From positions 1 through 64,000 of the forward strand of contig NZ_JXAG01000053.1 in the NCBI RefSeq assembly GCF_000814905.1: 64,000 nucleotides of DNA, read 5' to 3'. Below, one piece after another: positions 15,672-26,264 of the stretch. Position 1 is the stretch's first letter, and the number at the start of each line of letters is the position of its first letter. The position numbers were made by a program, and so were the translations under genes. Source of the stretch: Enterobacter sp. Bisph1 (lineage in GTDB: Bacteria; Pseudomonadota; Gammaproteobacteria; Enterobacterales; Enterobacteriaceae). The notes beneath the pieces are model-generated. The model worked only from the letters and a program-made list of their open reading frames with translations, made no database searches and was not told the DNA's origin.

Positions 15672-15692
15672 AATGAGAACATGCTGCTTATA

Positions 15693-16691
15693 TTATTTAC
15701 CGGCGATTTCAGCCAGGTTGTCTTTATCTACGCCGACGTAAGGAATACGCACAACTTTGTTGTCGATTTTCCAGTTGGTGCCGTCTGCCGCGCCTTTACC
15801 TTCCGCCAGGTTTTTCGCCAAATCAAAGCTGGCTTTGGCCTGGTTGTTAGCATCGTTCAGCACGGTACCGGCCATTGCGCCGGATTTCACCAGTGCCAGC
15901 GCTTCTGGCAGCGCATCGACACCAAATACCGGAATAGAGGATTTGTTGTGCGCTTTCAGCGCTTCAACCGCGCCCATAGCCATTGCGTCGTTGTTGGCGA
16001 TAACCACTTCGATTTTGTTAGCGTTCGGGCCAGAGAGCCAGGCGTCCATTTTGTCTTTCGCCTGTGCGGTGTCCCACATTGCCGTATCCAGAGCCAGCTG
16101 CTGAGTTTTGATGCCTTTGTCGTTCAGCTCTTTGATAACGTAAGTGGTACGCGCTTCAGCATCCGGGTGGCCCGGTTCGCCTTTCAGCAGGACGAACTGA
16201 ATCTGACCATCTTTGTTCAGATCCCAGCCCTGGTTTGCCGCCCAGTGTTTGGCAATCAGGTCGCCCTGAATCACGCCGGACTCTTTAGAATCGGTACCCA
16301 CGTAAAATGCTTTATCGTAGCTATCCAGCGCCTTACGGGAAGGTTCTTTGTTGAAGAACACAACCGGAACGTTCTGGCCACGCGCTTTCTCAATCACGGT
16401 GCCTGCCGCTGCCGGGTCAACCAGGTTGATCGCCAGTGCTTTTACGCCTTTCGCCAGCAGGACGTCGATCTGATCGTTCTGTTTGGATTGGTCATTCTGC
16501 GAGTCATTCATCAGCAGCTGTACATCCGGCGCTGCTTTAGCGTCTTTTTCGATAGCCTTACGGACAACGGACATAAAGTTGTCGTCATATTTATAAATGG
16601 TCACACCAATGCGGGTATCCGCTGCGTGTGCAGCAGCGCCGAAAAGCATGCTTGCCATAACAGCAGACAGAGTCAACACCTTCTTATTCAT
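15693..16691 (-). CDS. mglB: D-galactose-binding periplasmic protein MglB
   Basis: A 332-residue protein with a signal peptide [20 protein letters not shown] ending AHA. It binds galactose and glucose in the periplasm, feeds MglAC and signals through the Trg chemoreceptor. The calcium loop DLNKDGQIQ and the binding-site stretches FNKEPSRKA and [11 protein letters not shown] are intact. Start ATG 16691 follows GGAGATACC; the open frame extends 23 codons upstream but those have no homology. First gene of the operon, with a CRP site and a gal-type operator upstream. Confidence 0.98.
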   Translation of the reverse strand: MNKKVLTLSAVMASMLFGAAAHAADTRIGVTIYKYDDNFMSVVRKAIEKDAKAAPDVQLLMNDSQNDQSKQNDQIDVLLAKGVKALAINLVDPAAAGTVIEKARGQNVPVVFFNKEPSRKALDSYDKAFYVGTDSKESGVIQGDLIAKHWAANQGWDLNKDGQIQFVLLKGEPGHPDAEARTTYVIKELNDKGIKTQQLALDTAMWDTAQAKDKMDAWLSGPNANKIEVVIANNDAMAMGAVEALKAHNKSSIPVFGVDALPEALALVKSGAMAGTVLNDANNQAKASFDLAKNLAEGKGAADGTNWKIDNKVVRIPYVGVDKDNLAEIAGK

Positions 16692-16942
16692 GGTATCTCC
16701 GGTTTTTATTAAATGCAGGGTAGTTCTTGTGAATAATGCTCGGCGGGCTAGTTGTTGCAAGAACGTTACTGCCGACCGAAGTTCACTCTAAAAATCCATT
16801 CGTCCGTGTCCGGGTAACGCTCCAGAATTCGCTTTATCCGATGCTTTAAAGCGTTCACTTATAGTGAAAGTGAATGTTCGCTGTTACATCGTGTTTCAGC
16901 TGCTAAAACGCTGACATCATAGTCAGCACCTTGTTAAGATAC

Positions 16943-16958
16943 TGTGAATTTACTCACA
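16943..16958 (-). promoter_or_regulatory. CRP site of the mgl promoter
   Basis: TGTGAATTTACTCACA is a perfect TGTGA-N6-TCACA match, lying about 250 bases upstream of mglB and next to the gal-type operator. E. coli mgl is CRP-activated from a similar position. Confidence 0.85.
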
Positions 16959-16960
16959 GA

Positions 16961-16976
16961 TTGAAAACGGTTACAT
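16961..16976 (-). promoter_or_regulatory. Gal-type operator (GalS/GalR) of mgl
   Basis: On the minus strand ATGTAACCGTTTTCAA fits the gal operator GTGKAANCGNTTNCAC except at the two outermost positions. It lies just upstream of the CRP site relative to mglB, as in E. coli, so GalS can interfere with CRP-dependent activation. Confidence 0.8.
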
Positions 16977-16985
16977 CGATGGATT

Positions 16986-18011
16986 TTAAAAGTTAGTGAT
17001 CGGAGCCACAGTTTGCCGCACGGTAACGGAATGACGGCGCACTAAGGTGGGCATAAAACAGTGCGTCGCCTCAGGATCCTGCGTACCTGCGGCCCCCTGC
17101 AACGCCAGCTCCGTCGCCAGCCGCGCCATGGATGCCACCGGATAACGCACCGTGGTCAACTGCGGATCGGTGTAACGGGCAATAGGGATATCGTCGAAAC
17201 CAATCAGCGATAAATGCTGCGGCACCGCAATGCCGTTATCTTTCAGCGCCGTCAGCGCCCCTGCCGCCATGCTGTCGTTATAGGCGAACACCGCTGTCAG
17301 TTGCAGGTTACGTCCCAGCAGCTCAACCATGGCCGCCTCACCGCCTTGCATATCCGGCGAACCGGTGCCGACCCAGCTTTCCGGGGCGATAATCCCCTGC
17401 TCTTCGAGTGCGCGGAACCAGCCTTCGCGGCGCATATCGTTATCCTCAATGCGATGGCTCGAGGCCAGATAACCAATGCGCTGATGGCCGTTATTCAGCA
17501 GCATGCGCGTGGCCATGACCGCACCGCTGACGTTATCAAGGCAGACGCAGCGGTGAGCGTAACCCGGCACCAGCCGGTTAATCAACACCATGCCGGGGAT
17601 CTGCTCCATAAAGCCCGCCAGTTCCTCATCGCTTAATGCTTTTGAGTGAACAATCAAGGCATTACAGCGCTGACGTATCAACACCTCAATGGCGTGACGC
17701 TCTTTTTCCGCTTCATGGTAGCTGTTGCCGATAAGCACATATTTTTGATGCTGCTGGGCGACGGTATCCACCGCTTTAACCAGCGCACCGAAAAAGGCAT
17801 CCGAGACGTCCATCACCACGACGCCAATGGTGTCGCTGACCTGCGTCGCCAGCGCCTGGGCATTGGCATTTGGCCGGTAGCCCAGCTGAGCGACCGCTTT
17901 CATCACCGTGTCACGGGTTTCCGGGCTCACCAGCGCGCTGTTATTGAGCACGCGAGAAACCGTCGCCACCGAGACGCTCGCATGACGGGCAACGTCACGA
18001 ATGGTGATCAT
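16986..18011 (-). CDS. galS: mgl repressor GalS
   Basis: A 341-residue LacI/GalR-family repressor that responds to galactose/fucose and represses mgl and itself. The DNA-binding domain is [20 protein letters not shown] and the hinge is [13 protein letters not shown]. The remainder is a periplasmic-binding-like effector domain ending in [11 protein letters not shown]. It is about five residues shorter than E. coli GalS at the C-terminus. It lies upstream of mglB in the same orientation. Confidence 0.96.
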   Translation of the reverse strand: MITIRDVARHASVSVATVSRVLNNSALVSPETRDTVMKAVAQLGYRPNANAQALATQVSDTIGVVVMDVSDAFFGALVKAVDTVAQQHQKYVLIGNSYHEAEKERHAIEVLIRQRCNALIVHSKALSDEELAGFMEQIPGMVLINRLVPGYAHRCVCLDNVSGAVMATRMLLNNGHQRIGYLASSHRIEDNDMRREGWFRALEEQGIIAPESWVGTGSPDMQGGEAAMVELLGRNLQLTAVFAYNDSMAAGALTALKDNGIAVPQHLSLIGFDDIPIARYTDPQLTTVRYPVASMARLATELALQGAAGTQDPEATHCFMPTLVRRHSVTVRQTVAPITNF

Positions 18012-18101
18012 TTGTACCCACCTTTTCTGAATTGCGGCAGTTCACAGGCACCCCCTGCGTAATATAAGGAGGCTATTCTGTCAGTCGGTGGGCTATTGCT
18101 G

Positions 18102-18136
18102 CGTGAGTCACATCACATCAATGGAAACGGTTACAT
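18102..18136 (-). promoter_or_regulatory. CRP-like site and gal-type operator upstream of galS
   Basis: CGTGAGTCACATCACA (18102-18117) matches the CRP consensus with one mismatch. Directly upstream with respect to galS, ATGGAAACGGTTACAT (18121-18136) fits the gal operator at all but the two end positions. Together they suggest autorepression by GalS of a CRP-activated promoter, as in E. coli. Confidence 0.75.
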
Positions 18137-18166
18137 CCGTTTTGTTAATGATTGTGATCCAGATCG

Positions 18167-19327
18167 TTATCTGGATGTACGAGGTAATGCGTTGCGCGAC
18201 GCACGGGCGGTTAATTGCCGCCACAGCCACTCCACTGGCCCTTGACGAAAAAGTCTGAGCCACCACAGGGAGAAGAGGAGATTGACTACCCAAACCGCGG
18301 GAACAAACGCCAGCAGCTGCAGACGGTCGAATTTCATAAACAGACCGAAATGGTTAAACAAGGTGATGCAAATCAGCGTTTGCAGCAGGTAATTGGTCAG
18401 CGCCATGCGCCCGACGCAGGCAATGGCATTAACCAGTCTATACCCGCAGATCTGCGGCCAGAAACCCCAGGCTAACGCAGCGTAGCCCACCGCCTGCAAG
18501 GGTGCGCCCAGCTCGCGCGGCGCTTGCAGAAAGAAAGCGCACCAGCGAAACGACCAGCCGAGCTGCCATTGGGCAATCACCGCCGGAAGGTTGATCAAAA
18601 GTCCGACAGTAATCAGCAGCGCACCCGTGCGTCGGTAATGACGCAGACTAAACTGCCCTTTCAACCAGCCGCTGCGCATCAATGCTGCGCCAATTAGCAT
18701 CAGCCCGGCCAGTTGCCAGCCATATTGTGCCCCGAGCGCCAGCAGCGCATTTCCGAGCATATCCGCGCGGTAGCTGACCGCTTCCATCACGCTGCCGCTG
18801 GTTCGCCACCAGCTTTCATACTGCACATTAGCCGCATCGGGTAGCCAGGAGCGGTTCGGCTGCGTGCCGGAAATGCCCCCCAGTACCAGCAGCACGGCAA
18901 TGCCTATCAGATAGAGCACCACGCCGGTATTAAACATCCCCTTCACGCTCTGGGCATCGCGCACCATGCGCCAGGCAATCAGCCCGACCAGCCCGTACGC
19001 CAGCAGAATGTCGCCATCCCAGAAAAAGAGGCCGTGGATAAAACCCAGCAGCACCAGCAGCGTCAGACGCGACTGGATCCAACGCTTGCCGCGCGGCAGC
19101 AGCATCTGCAGGCCTGCGCCGAACAACAGGGCGAACAGCGAGAGGAATTTGACCTGGGCAAAAAGATCGAGCAGCGCCCAGGTCCACGCATCGGAGGCGG
19201 TAATATCGCCATACCAGGCAGGATTCAGATACGCCGCCTTCGGCAGAGCAAAGGCGGTGATATTGAGCAGCAGAATGCCGAGAATGGCGATGCCACGAAC
19301 AAAATCCAGCGTGACATTTCTTTCCAT
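18167..19327 (-). CDS. yeiB: DUF418 membrane protein YeiB
   Basis: A 386-residue polytopic membrane protein, one residue longer than E. coli YeiB, starting MERNVTLDFVRGIAILGILL. The DUF418 family signature is in the C-terminal part (CVGRMALTNYLLQTLICITL and FRQGPVEWLWR). Function is unknown in E. coli. It begins 18 bases after folE and is presumably co-transcribed with it. Confidence 0.93.
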   Translation of the reverse strand: MERNVTLDFVRGIAILGILLLNITAFALPKAAYLNPAWYGDITASDAWTWALLDLFAQVKFLSLFALLFGAGLQMLLPRGKRWIQSRLTLLVLLGFIHGLFFWDGDILLAYGLVGLIAWRMVRDAQSVKGMFNTGVVLYLIGIAVLLVLGGISGTQPNRSWLPDAANVQYESWWRTSGSVMEAVSYRADMLGNALLALGAQYGWQLAGLMLIGAALMRSGWLKGQFSLRHYRRTGALLITVGLLINLPAVIAQWQLGWSFRWCAFFLQAPRELGAPLQAVGYAALAWGFWPQICGYRLVNAIACVGRMALTNYLLQTLICITLFNHFGLFMKFDRLQLLAFVPAVWVVNLLFSLWWLRLFRQGPVEWLWRQLTARASRNALPRTSR

Positions 19328-19345
19328 GTCGGCGGCTCCAGCGTA

Positions 19346-20011
19346 TTAGCTAAGGTGACGGAGGGCGCGCAGGAACTCCTGGCGGGTATTCTGACTCGAT
19401 TTAAACAACCCACCGAGGGAAGTAGTGGTGGTGGCGCTGGTGGCATCGCGGATGCCGCGCGCTTTCACGCAGTAGTGCACCGCATCAATCGAGACGGCGA
19501 CATTTTTGGTGTCGAGCAGCGTTTGCAGCGCAATAAGGATCTGCTGCGTCAGGCGCTCCTGCACCTGCGGGCGCTGGGCGAAGAACTGTACAATTCGGTT
19601 GATTTTCGACAGCCCAATCACCGAGCTTTTCGGGATATAAGCGACGGTGGCTTTACCGTCGATGGTGACGAAATGGTGTTCGCAGGTGCTGGTGAGGGTG
19701 ATATCGCGCACCGTTACCATCTCGTCGACCTTCATTTTGTTTTCAATAACGGTGATTTTTGGGAAATTCGCGTAATCCAGGCCGGAGAAGATCTCATCGA
19801 CATACATTTTGGCGATGCGGTGCGGCGTTTCCATCAGGCTGTCATCACTCAAATCGAGATTCAGCAGCTGCATAATTTCGGTCATATGCCCGGCAATAAG
19901 ACGTTTTCGGCTTTCATTATCCATTTGTACGGGAGGACGCAGCGGTGTTTCAAGACCGTGAGCAACCAGGGCCTCATGTACCAGCGCCGCTTCTTTACTG
20001 AGTGATGGCAT
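19346..20011 (-). CDS. folE: GTP cyclohydrolase I
   Basis: A 221-residue enzyme for the first step of folate synthesis, GTP to 7,8-dihydroneopterin triphosphate. The zinc ligands C110, H113 and C181 are in STCEHHFVT and VHYCVKARG. Length and sequence match E. coli FolE. It precedes yeiB and follows the MFS gene on the same strand. Confidence 0.97.
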   Translation of the reverse strand: MPSLSKEAALVHEALVAHGLETPLRPPVQMDNESRKRLIAGHMTEIMQLLNLDLSDDSLMETPHRIAKMYVDEIFSGLDYANFPKITVIENKMKVDEMVTVRDITLTSTCEHHFVTIDGKATVAYIPKSSVIGLSKINRIVQFFAQRPQVQERLTQQILIALQTLLDTKNVAVSIDAVHYCVKARGIRDATSATTTTSLGGLFKSSQNTRQEFLRALRHLS

Positions 20012-20137
20012 ATTTTTTTATTCTCCTGCAGGTGGGGCGAACCTCGCGTGATTAACGCAAAGCGAGGGAACATTGTGCGTGAGCTTGCGCACATAATCCA
20101 GTCCACTGATGATAATTATTCTAATCGCCGCCGCCTT

Positions 20138-21265
20138 TCAAGGCCTGGGTTTCCACACTAATAACCCGCCAATGAGCAGAGCAAATGCCGCCACGCCAAG
20201 GGCCGGTTCCAGCCGCTGCGTAAGCCAGGTGGAGAGCGCCGAGGTCATCGGCCCGACAAGTTGCCCCATCGCATAACCGGTGGTCAATAACCCGGCCATA
20301 TAGCGCGTATGGTTTGGCGCGAGCTCGCGCCCATACAGTAGCGAAAGCTGTACCGCACAGAGAAAACCGCCGCCGACCAGCAGCGCACCACACACCAGCC
20401 CGCTGAAACCGGGCAGCAGCCACGCCGCCAGTACGCCTGCGCCCTGCAGCCACAGCACCAGCGCCAGCCGCTGATGGCTGTGCCCAACGTGACGCAGCAG
20501 TATACTTAAGCCAATACCCACCACCGACGCGGCACCAAACACCGGCCAGACAAACTGGGCAAACAGACTGCCAGGAAAGCGCAGCGCCGCCATTTGTGAC
20601 AGGAACGTGGCCGGTAAAATATAACCGAATCCGGCAAGGCTATAGCTCCACACCAGCCGTTTCAGATTGCCCGTTAGCGGCAGCGGCTGCATCTTTTCCC
20701 CCGGCCGGTGCCATTCGCCCGGGCGCGGCAAATAGCGGGCAACCAGCGCAACCAGCAGTAGTGCCAGTACGCCATAAACCTGCCAGCCAGACCCGGCGCT
20801 TAAACCTTTAGCCTGAATCGCCACCGCCAATAATCCGCTCAGGGCAATGCCCGCGCCGGGGCCGGCAAACACCGCCGCGCTGAGGCCCGGTTTTCCGGCG
20901 TGTGCCAGCCGCTCATTGGTCCAGGCGGCAATCAGCACCATCGCCCAGCCACTCATCGCGCCGATGACCAGACGCAGCAGGCCATGCACCAATGCATTAT
21001 CCGCTAATGCAGAGAGGAAGGTCAGCGCCACCGCGCCGCTAATCCCCAACCACAGACGCACTTCTATGTGCCGTCGCGCGCGCATGGCATCCCATGCGCC
21101 AAGCAGATAGCCAAGGTAGTTCAGCGCCGCCACCAGGCCTGCGCTGGTGAGCGTAAGTTGGCTATCGCGGATCATGAGGGGCACCTGTGGCGTAAAGGCA
21201 AAACGTCCGATCCCCATCGCCACCACCAGCACCATAAACCCGCACAGCGCCACACGTCGCGCCAT
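20138..21265 (-). CDS. YbfB/YjiJ-family MFS transporter
   Basis: A 375-residue, 12-segment major facilitator. The start with GIGRFAFTPQVPLMIRD is the hallmark of the YbfB/YjiJ MFS group, and the MRARR loop after the second segment is also typical. The substrate is unknown; the neighbours (folE and yeiG) do not suggest one. It is not present between folE and yeiG in E. coli K-12, so it is an accessory gene here. It is divergent from yeiG. Confidence 0.85.
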   Translation of the reverse strand: MARRVALCGFMVLVVAMGIGRFAFTPQVPLMIRDSQLTLTSAGLVAALNYLGYLLGAWDAMRARRHIEVRLWLGISGAVALTFLSALADNALVHGLLRLVIGAMSGWAMVLIAAWTNERLAHAGKPGLSAAVFAGPGAGIALSGLLAVAIQAKGLSAGSGWQVYGVLALLLVALVARYLPRPGEWHRPGEKMQPLPLTGNLKRLVWSYSLAGFGYILPATFLSQMAALRFPGSLFAQFVWPVFGAASVVGIGLSILLRHVGHSHQRLALVLWLQGAGVLAAWLLPGFSGLVCGALLVGGGFLCAVQLSLLYGRELAPNHTRYMAGLLTTGYAMGQLVGPMTSALSTWLTQRLEPALGVAAFALLIGGLLVWKPRP

Positions 21266-21416
21266 CCCTGCCCTCCAGAATTGTTAATATAAAGTTATAT
21301 TTATGATGCAGCATGTTGGTTTTATGCGGAAGCAAAAGTTAGAGAGGAGCGGCAATAGGCTGTATGATGACAAAATGTTATCGACATCATTGATGTACAT
21401 TACCAAGGAGCCCCGC

Positions 21417-22253
21417 ATGGAAATGCTTGAAGAGCACCGCTGTTTTGAAGGCTGGCAGCAGCGCTGGCGACATGACTCCAGCGTGCTGAACTGCACAATG
21501 ACCTTTAGCCTCTTTTTACCGCCGCAATACAGCGACGCACCGCCGCCGGTGCTGTACTGGCTGTCGGGCCTGACCTGTAACGATGAAAACTTCACCACCA
21601 AAGCCGGCGCGCAGCGCGTGGCCGCCGAGTTGGGGATTGTGCTGGTGATGCCGGATACCAGCCCGCGCGGTGATCAAGTGGCCGATGCTGACAGTTACGA
21701 TCTGGGTAAAGGTGCAGGGTTCTATCTTAACGCCACGCAGCAGCCGTGGGCCGATCATTACCGTATGTATGAGTATCTGCGCGATGAATTGCCGCAGCTT
21801 ATCGAGTCACAATTCAACGTCTGCGATCGCCGTGCCATCAGCGGCCATTCGATGGGCGGACATGGCGCGCTCATCATGGCGCTAAAAAATCCGGGTCGCT
21901 ATACCAGCGTTTCCGCCTTTGCCCCCATCGTTAACCCGATGCAGGTACCGTGGGGACAAAAAGCGTTTAGTGCTTATCTGGGGGACGATACCCGGCTGTG
22001 GCGGGAATGGGACAGCTGCGCCTTGATGCTGGAAAGCAGTGAGCAAGAGGCTGTTCCAACGCTTATCGATCAGGGCGATAGCGATCAGTTCCTCGCCGAT
22101 CAGCTGCAGCCCGCGCGGCTGGCGGAAGTGGCGCGGCAGAAATCCTGGCCGCTGACGCTGCGCATTCAGTCCGGCTACGATCACAGTTACTTCTTTATTG
22201 CCGCGTTTATTGAAGATCATTTGCGCTTCCATGCGCAGTATCTGCTGAAGTAA
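21417..22253 (+). CDS. yeiG: S-formylglutathione hydrolase YeiG
   Basis: A 278-residue alpha/beta hydrolase of the esterase D family that hydrolyses S-formylglutathione in formaldehyde detoxification. The nucleophile Ser is in [12 protein letters not shown]; the Asp and His are expected in QGDSDQF and YDHSYFF. I start it at ATG 21417 ([17 protein letters not shown]), seven bases after AAGGAG. This gives the E. coli length, whereas the upstream in-frame codon at 21303 adds unrelated residues. Confidence 0.96.
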   Translation: MEMLEEHRCFEGWQQRWRHDSSVLNCTMTFSLFLPPQYSDAPPPVLYWLSGLTCNDENFTTKAGAQRVAAELGIVLVMPDTSPRGDQVADADSYDLGKGAGFYLNATQQPWADHYRMYEYLRDELPQLIESQFNVCDRRAISGHSMGGHGALIMALKNPGRYTSVSAFAPIVNPMQVPWGQKAFSAYLGDDTRLWREWDSCALMLESSEQEAVPTLIDQGDSDQFLADQLQPARLAEVARQKSWPLTLRIQSGYDHSYFFIAAFIEDHLRFHAQYLLK

Positions 22254-22295
22254 TCCCCGCCCCGGCAGCGTAACCGCCGGGGCAGAATTAAGCGC

Positions 22296-22319
22296 AAAAA
22301 AAACCCTCCGGACGGAGGG
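22296..22319 (-). terminator. Terminator of lysP
   Basis: Minus strand: GCCCTCCGTCCGGAGGGT stem (22303-22320) followed by eight Ts, directly after the lysP stop. A second GC-rich hairpin (22258-22282) serves the yeiG side. Confidence 0.88.
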
Positions 22320-22332
22320 CTAAAGAGTGAAT

Positions 22333-23802
22333 TTACTTGGTAAATCGTTCTGGAAACTCCATTTCGCTATAGCGTACGAAACGAGTGCCTTTGGTCCATT
22401 TATACCCCAACCAGATAATAAGGAACAGCGGGATCCCGATATAGGTGGCCGCGACCGCGCCCCAGTCAATGGTATCTGCGAGGAAGGCCTGATAATTCTG
22501 CCCAAGGGTGATTATCAGACACAGCACAAAGGCAAAAATCGGTCCCAGCGGGAAGAACCCTGAGCGGTACGGCAGGTCATCCAACGAACGGCCCTGGGCC
22601 ACATAGCCGCGACGGAAACGATAGTGGCTGATAGCAATCCCCAGCCAGGCGATAAAGCCCGTCATCCCGGAAGTATTCAGCAGCCATAAGTAAACGGTCT
22701 GATTACCAAACATCGACGTCAGGAAGCACAGCCCGGCAATCACCGTAGTGGCATATAGCGCGTTACGCGGTACGCCGCCTTTCGACAGTCTGGAGAAAAT
22801 GCGCGGCGCTTTGCCATCGCACGCCAGCGTGTAGAGCATACGCGTCGAGGCATACATACCGGAGTTACCCGCCGACAGCACGGCGGTCAGAATAACGGCA
22901 TTCATTACCGCCGCCGCCGAGAGCAGTCCCGCATGCTGGAACACCAGCGTGAACGGGCTGACGCTAATGTCTTTCACATCATTACGCAGCAGGCTCGGAT
23001 CCGTATAAGGAATAATCAGGCTGATGATTAAGATGGCGAACACATAGAACAGCAGAATACGCCAGAACACCTGACGCACCGCGCGCGGAATGTTCTTTTC
23101 CGGGTCTTCCGATTCACCCGCCGCGATACCGATAAGCTCGGTTCCCTGGAAGGAGAAGCCGACGATCATCGCCACGCCAATCATCGCCGAGAAGCCGCCG
23201 GCAAACGGCGCATCGCCTATCGCCCAGTTGCTCCAGCCGGTCGGTTTTTCGCCCTGGAAAATACCGAAAATCATCATCACGCCAACCACAATAAAGATGA
23301 TGACGGTGGCGACTTTAATCAGCGAGAACCAATATTCCGCTTCGCCAAAGCCTTTCACCGAGATGTAGTTCAGCAGGAAAATAACCGCGAGGAACAGCGC
23401 GCTCCAGATCCAGCCCGGCGTATCCGGGAACCACCAGGTCATCACCAGCTGCGAGGCAACAAGGTCAACGGCGATAGTGACCGCCCAGTTGTACCAGTAG
23501 TTCCAGCCCAGCGCGAAGCCGAAGCCCTCTTCCACGTATTTCTGCCCATAGGTGGAGAATGAACCGGAAACCGGCATATACGCCGCCAGTTCGCCCAGAC
23601 TGGTCATCAGGAAATAGACCATCAGGCCAATCAGGATATAAGAGAATAGTGCGCCGCCGGGGCCAGCGGAGGAGATGGTCGCCCCTGAAGCGACAAACAG
23701 GCCTGTTCCGATGGAGCCGCCAATGGCAATCATCGTCAGATGACGTGCCTTGAGTTCTCGACGAAGCGTGGGCGCTTCTGTGGTTTTAGTTTCGGAAACC
23801 AT
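22333..23802 (-). CDS. lysP: Lysine-specific permease LysP
   Basis: A 489-residue APC-family amino-acid permease with 12 membrane segments, the same length as E. coli LysP. It imports lysine and in E. coli also restrains the acid-stress sensor CadC. Typical motifs are AIGGSIGTGLFVASG and the GESEDPEKNIPRAVRQVFWR loop. Terminator follows immediately. E. coli lysP is activated by ArgP. Confidence 0.97.
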   Translation of the reverse strand: MVSETKTTEAPTLRRELKARHLTMIAIGGSIGTGLFVASGATISSAGPGGALFSYILIGLMVYFLMTSLGELAAYMPVSGSFSTYGQKYVEEGFGFALGWNYWYNWAVTIAVDLVASQLVMTWWFPDTPGWIWSALFLAVIFLLNYISVKGFGEAEYWFSLIKVATVIIFIVVGVMMIFGIFQGEKPTGWSNWAIGDAPFAGGFSAMIGVAMIVGFSFQGTELIGIAAGESEDPEKNIPRAVRQVFWRILLFYVFAILIISLIIPYTDPSLLRNDVKDISVSPFTLVFQHAGLLSAAAVMNAVILTAVLSAGNSGMYASTRMLYTLACDGKAPRIFSRLSKGGVPRNALYATTVIAGLCFLTSMFGNQTVYLWLLNTSGMTGFIAWLGIAISHYRFRRGYVAQGRSLDDLPYRSGFFPLGPIFAFVLCLIITLGQNYQAFLADTIDWGAVAATYIGIPLFLIIWLGYKWTKGTRFVRYSEMEFPERFTK

Positions 23803-24174
23803 AAGAAAATGCTATCCATACAAAAAATGAGGCGCGATTGTAGCAAACGAAACGCAGGCCTTCCGGCATAAAACGCCTCTTATTAGAGACCTTCATGATC
23901 GCCTGCGGATTATAAGTAAAGCAGTGAATGATAAATGTTGCGAATCTGTAAACAAAATTATGAGGTGAGTGGGAACGAAAGGAGGTCTTCAGGCTGGGAT
24001 GTGGCAGTTAGCGCTTATGTCACCCCGTCTGCTGGGATTTTCGCATCAGTGCAGGCTGACACACTTCCCGCGCCAGGTTTACCGGGACAGGCTATTTCAC
24101 TAACCTGCCCCGTTTCAACGCTGTAGTGGGCCGGGGTTCGTCGCCAGCAATACAGAGCCAATACTGCCGTGAAA
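23803..24174. other. 372-base intergenic region between yeiE and lysP, structured on the minus strand
   Basis: No convincing gene is seen: the short plus-strand frame at 23935-24126 lacks a ribosome site and known relatives. The region contains inverted repeats, for example CGGGACAGG (24083-24091) with CCTGCCCCG (24104-24112), and a wider TGTCA/TGACA pair enclosing CTGC/GCAG arms (about 24017-24062). It should hold the lysP promoter and leader. I do not see the conserved core of a lysine riboswitch. Confidence 0.4.
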
Positions 24175-25041
24175 TCAAATGTCACAGTAGCGGATAAAGC
24201 GGTTTAAGGCGCTGGAGAGATGCTTTTGCCGATGATGGATGCGCCACAGCGTACGCACCAGCCGGGGCAGTGGGATCGGCACTTCGACCAGGCTGCCGGT
24301 CTCCAGCTGTTCGGCAATCACCCGCCGCGACAGGCAGCTGATGCCCAGGCCATGGCGAACCGCGTGTTTAATGGCTTCCGAATTACCCAGTTCCATGCCG
24401 AGACGAAACTGCGGCAAATGCGACAGCAGTAAATAGTCGACAATTTCCCGCGTGCCGGAACCGCGTTCGCGCAGGATCCACGGCGCGGCGGCCAGCTGCT
24501 CCAGCGTGACACGCCCGTGCAACAGCGCAGACGATGGCGGCGCGAAAACTACCAGCTCATCTTCCAGCCACGGCTCGGCGATAATTTCGGCGGTATGGCA
24601 CGGGCCTTCAATCAGGCCGATGTCGACGCGAAAATCCGCAACGGCGTTAATCACGTCCAGGCTGTTGCCGACGCTCAGCTCAAGCGGCAGATCGGGGAAA
24701 TCCCGGCGATAATGGGCAATCACCTCCGGCAAGATGTAGTTGCCAATGGTGCTACTGGCAAACACGCGGATAGCGCCATTCTCTTCGCGAAACAGCTGCT
24801 CGATTTCCGTCGCCTGCTCCAGCGCCGCCAGGGCGCGGGGATAGAGCAAACGGCCATGTTCATTAACCACCAGGCGTTTGCCGACGCGATCGAACAGCTG
24901 CACGCCGAGCTGTCCTTCCAGATCCGTCAGCGCGGCGCTAACGGCAGACTGAGAGAGCGCGAGGCGCTGCGAGGCCTGGGTGGTGGAGCCGCTTTTCAGC
25001 ACTTCAGCAAAAACTTCCAGCTGGCGTAATGTAATATGCAT
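24175..25041 (-). CDS. yeiE: LysR-family regulator YeiE
   Basis: A 288-residue LysR-type regulator with the HTH in [20 protein letters not shown] and [20 protein letters not shown]. It corresponds to E. coli YeiE, reported to influence iron homeostasis and motility in enterics. It is divergent from yeiH and the intervening 102 bases carry a clear LysR-type inverted repeat. Confidence 0.94.
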   Translation of the reverse strand: MHITLRQLEVFAEVLKSGSTTQASQRLALSQSAVSAALTDLEGQLGVQLFDRVGKRLVVNEHGRLLYPRALAALEQATEIEQLFREENGAIRVFASSTIGNYILPEVIAHYRRDFPDLPLELSVGNSLDVINAVADFRVDIGLIEGPCHTAEIIAEPWLEDELVVFAPPSSALLHGRVTLEQLAAAPWILRERGSGTREIVDYLLLSHLPQFRLGMELGNSEAIKHAVRHGLGISCLSRRVIAEQLETGSLVEVPIPLPRLVRTLWRIHHRQKHLSSALNRFIRYCDI

Positions 25042-25066
25042 AACCGTTCGCTTACCACTTATAGAG

Positions 25067-25090
25067 ATTGGTTATAAACATATAATCAAT
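25067..25090. promoter_or_regulatory. Probable YeiE operator between yeiE and yeiH
   Basis: ATTGGTTAT (25067-25075) and ATAATCAAT (25082-25090) are inverted repeats with one mismatch around a six-base spacer. It contains the T-N11-A type motif of LysR proteins, between a LysR gene and its divergent neighbour. Autoregulation and control of yeiH are the natural inference. Confidence 0.7.
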
Positions 25091-25143
25091 TTTACCTTTA
25101 AGCCAGTCCCCTTTACCCTTTTCATCGTTAAGAGGAGAAGGTT

Positions 25144-26193
25144 ATGACTGACATCACAGTACACACTCGACGCCATCCGGCCTGGCATTTTATCCCCGGC
25201 TTGCTGCTGACCGGCTTGATTACCGTCGCGGCGCTGTGGCTGGGGGCGATCCCGTCAGTAGCGGGTTTGGGCCTGAGCGCCTTAACGCTGGCGATCCTTA
25301 TCGGTATGGTTCTCGGCAATACCTTTTATCCGGCATGGCACGCCCATTGTGACGGCGGCGTGCTGTTCGCCAAGCAGCATCTGTTACGCCTTGGGATTAT
25401 CCTGTATGGCTTTCGCCTGACCTTTTCGCAAATTGCTGACGTCGGCGTCAGCGGCGTAATCATTGATGTGCTGACGCTTTCAAGCACCTTTATGCTGGCC
25501 TGTTTTCTCGGGCAGAAAGTCTTTGGCCTGGATAAACAGACCAGTTGGCTGATTGGCGCGGGCAGCAGTATTTGCGGTGCGGCGGCGGTACTGGCGACCG
25601 AGCCGGTAGTTAAAGCACAGGCCAGTAAAGTCACTGTGGCCGTCGCCACGGTAGTGATTTTCGGTACGCTGGCGATCTTTATCTATCCGGCGCTTTACCC
25701 GCTGCTGGCCCAGTGGTTCGGCCCGGAAACCTACGGAATTTGGGTGGGTTCAACGGTGCATGAAGTGGCGCAGGTGGTTGCCGCCGGGCATGCCATTAGC
25801 CCGGAAACCGAGGATGCGGCGGTGATTGCAAAAATGCTGCGCGTGATGATGCTGGCACCGTTTTTATTGCTACTGGCGGCGCGCGTAAAACAACTTAGCC
25901 CGCAGGATAGCGGCGAGAAAAGTAAACTCACCATTCCGTGGTTTGCACTCGGTTTTGTCGCGATAGCGGTGTTTAACTCCTTTCACCTGTTACCAACAAA
26001 CGTGGTCAACATGCTGAACACGCTGGATACGCTGCTGCTGGCGATGGCGATGGCGGCGCTGGGATTAACCACTCACGTCAGCGCGCTGAAAAACGCCGGG
26101 GCCAAACCGATGATTATGGGATTGCTGCTGTTTGTTTGGCTGATTGTTGGCGGCGGCGCAATTAACCTGGCGGTTCATCACCTGATGGCATAA
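25144..26193 (+). CDS. yeiH: UPF0324 membrane protein YeiH
   Basis: A 349-residue polytopic protein of the UPF0324 (YeiH) family, matching E. coli in length. It has about ten hydrophobic segments and the family stretches LRLGIILYGFRLTFSQIAD and GSSICGAAAVLATEPVVKA. A putative anion (sulfate/sulfite-type) exporter role has been suggested for the family; the substrate is not shown by the sequence. It is divergent from yeiE. Confidence 0.92.
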   Translation: MTDITVHTRRHPAWHFIPGLLLTGLITVAALWLGAIPSVAGLGLSALTLAILIGMVLGNTFYPAWHAHCDGGVLFAKQHLLRLGIILYGFRLTFSQIADVGVSGVIIDVLTLSSTFMLACFLGQKVFGLDKQTSWLIGAGSSICGAAAVLATEPVVKAQASKVTVAVATVVIFGTLAIFIYPALYPLLAQWFGPETYGIWVGSTVHEVAQVVAAGHAISPETEDAAVIAKMLRVMMLAPFLLLLAARVKQLSPQDSGEKSKLTIPWFALGFVAIAVFNSFHLLPTNVVNMLNTLDTLLLAMAMAALGLTTHVSALKNAGAKPMIMGLLLFVWLIVGGGAINLAVHHLMA

Positions 26194-26264
26194 ACCACTA
26201 CATCTCTTCCCTGTAGACCCGCTATGATGGGCGCTTTCCCCCGGCGGGTTTTACAGGAGTGTTT

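Noticed and set aside
15681..16712. A 343-codon plus-strand frame opposite mglB
   Set aside because: It is the antisense of a highly conserved gene with biased codons; no ribosome site and no homology.
19034..20005. A 323-codon plus-strand frame opposite yeiB and folE
   Set aside because: It spans two well-supported minus-strand genes and is an antisense shadow.
23803..24174. Lysine riboswitch upstream of lysP
   Set aside because: The conserved lysine-riboswitch core motifs are not visible, and enterobacterial lysP is known to be controlled by ArgP.
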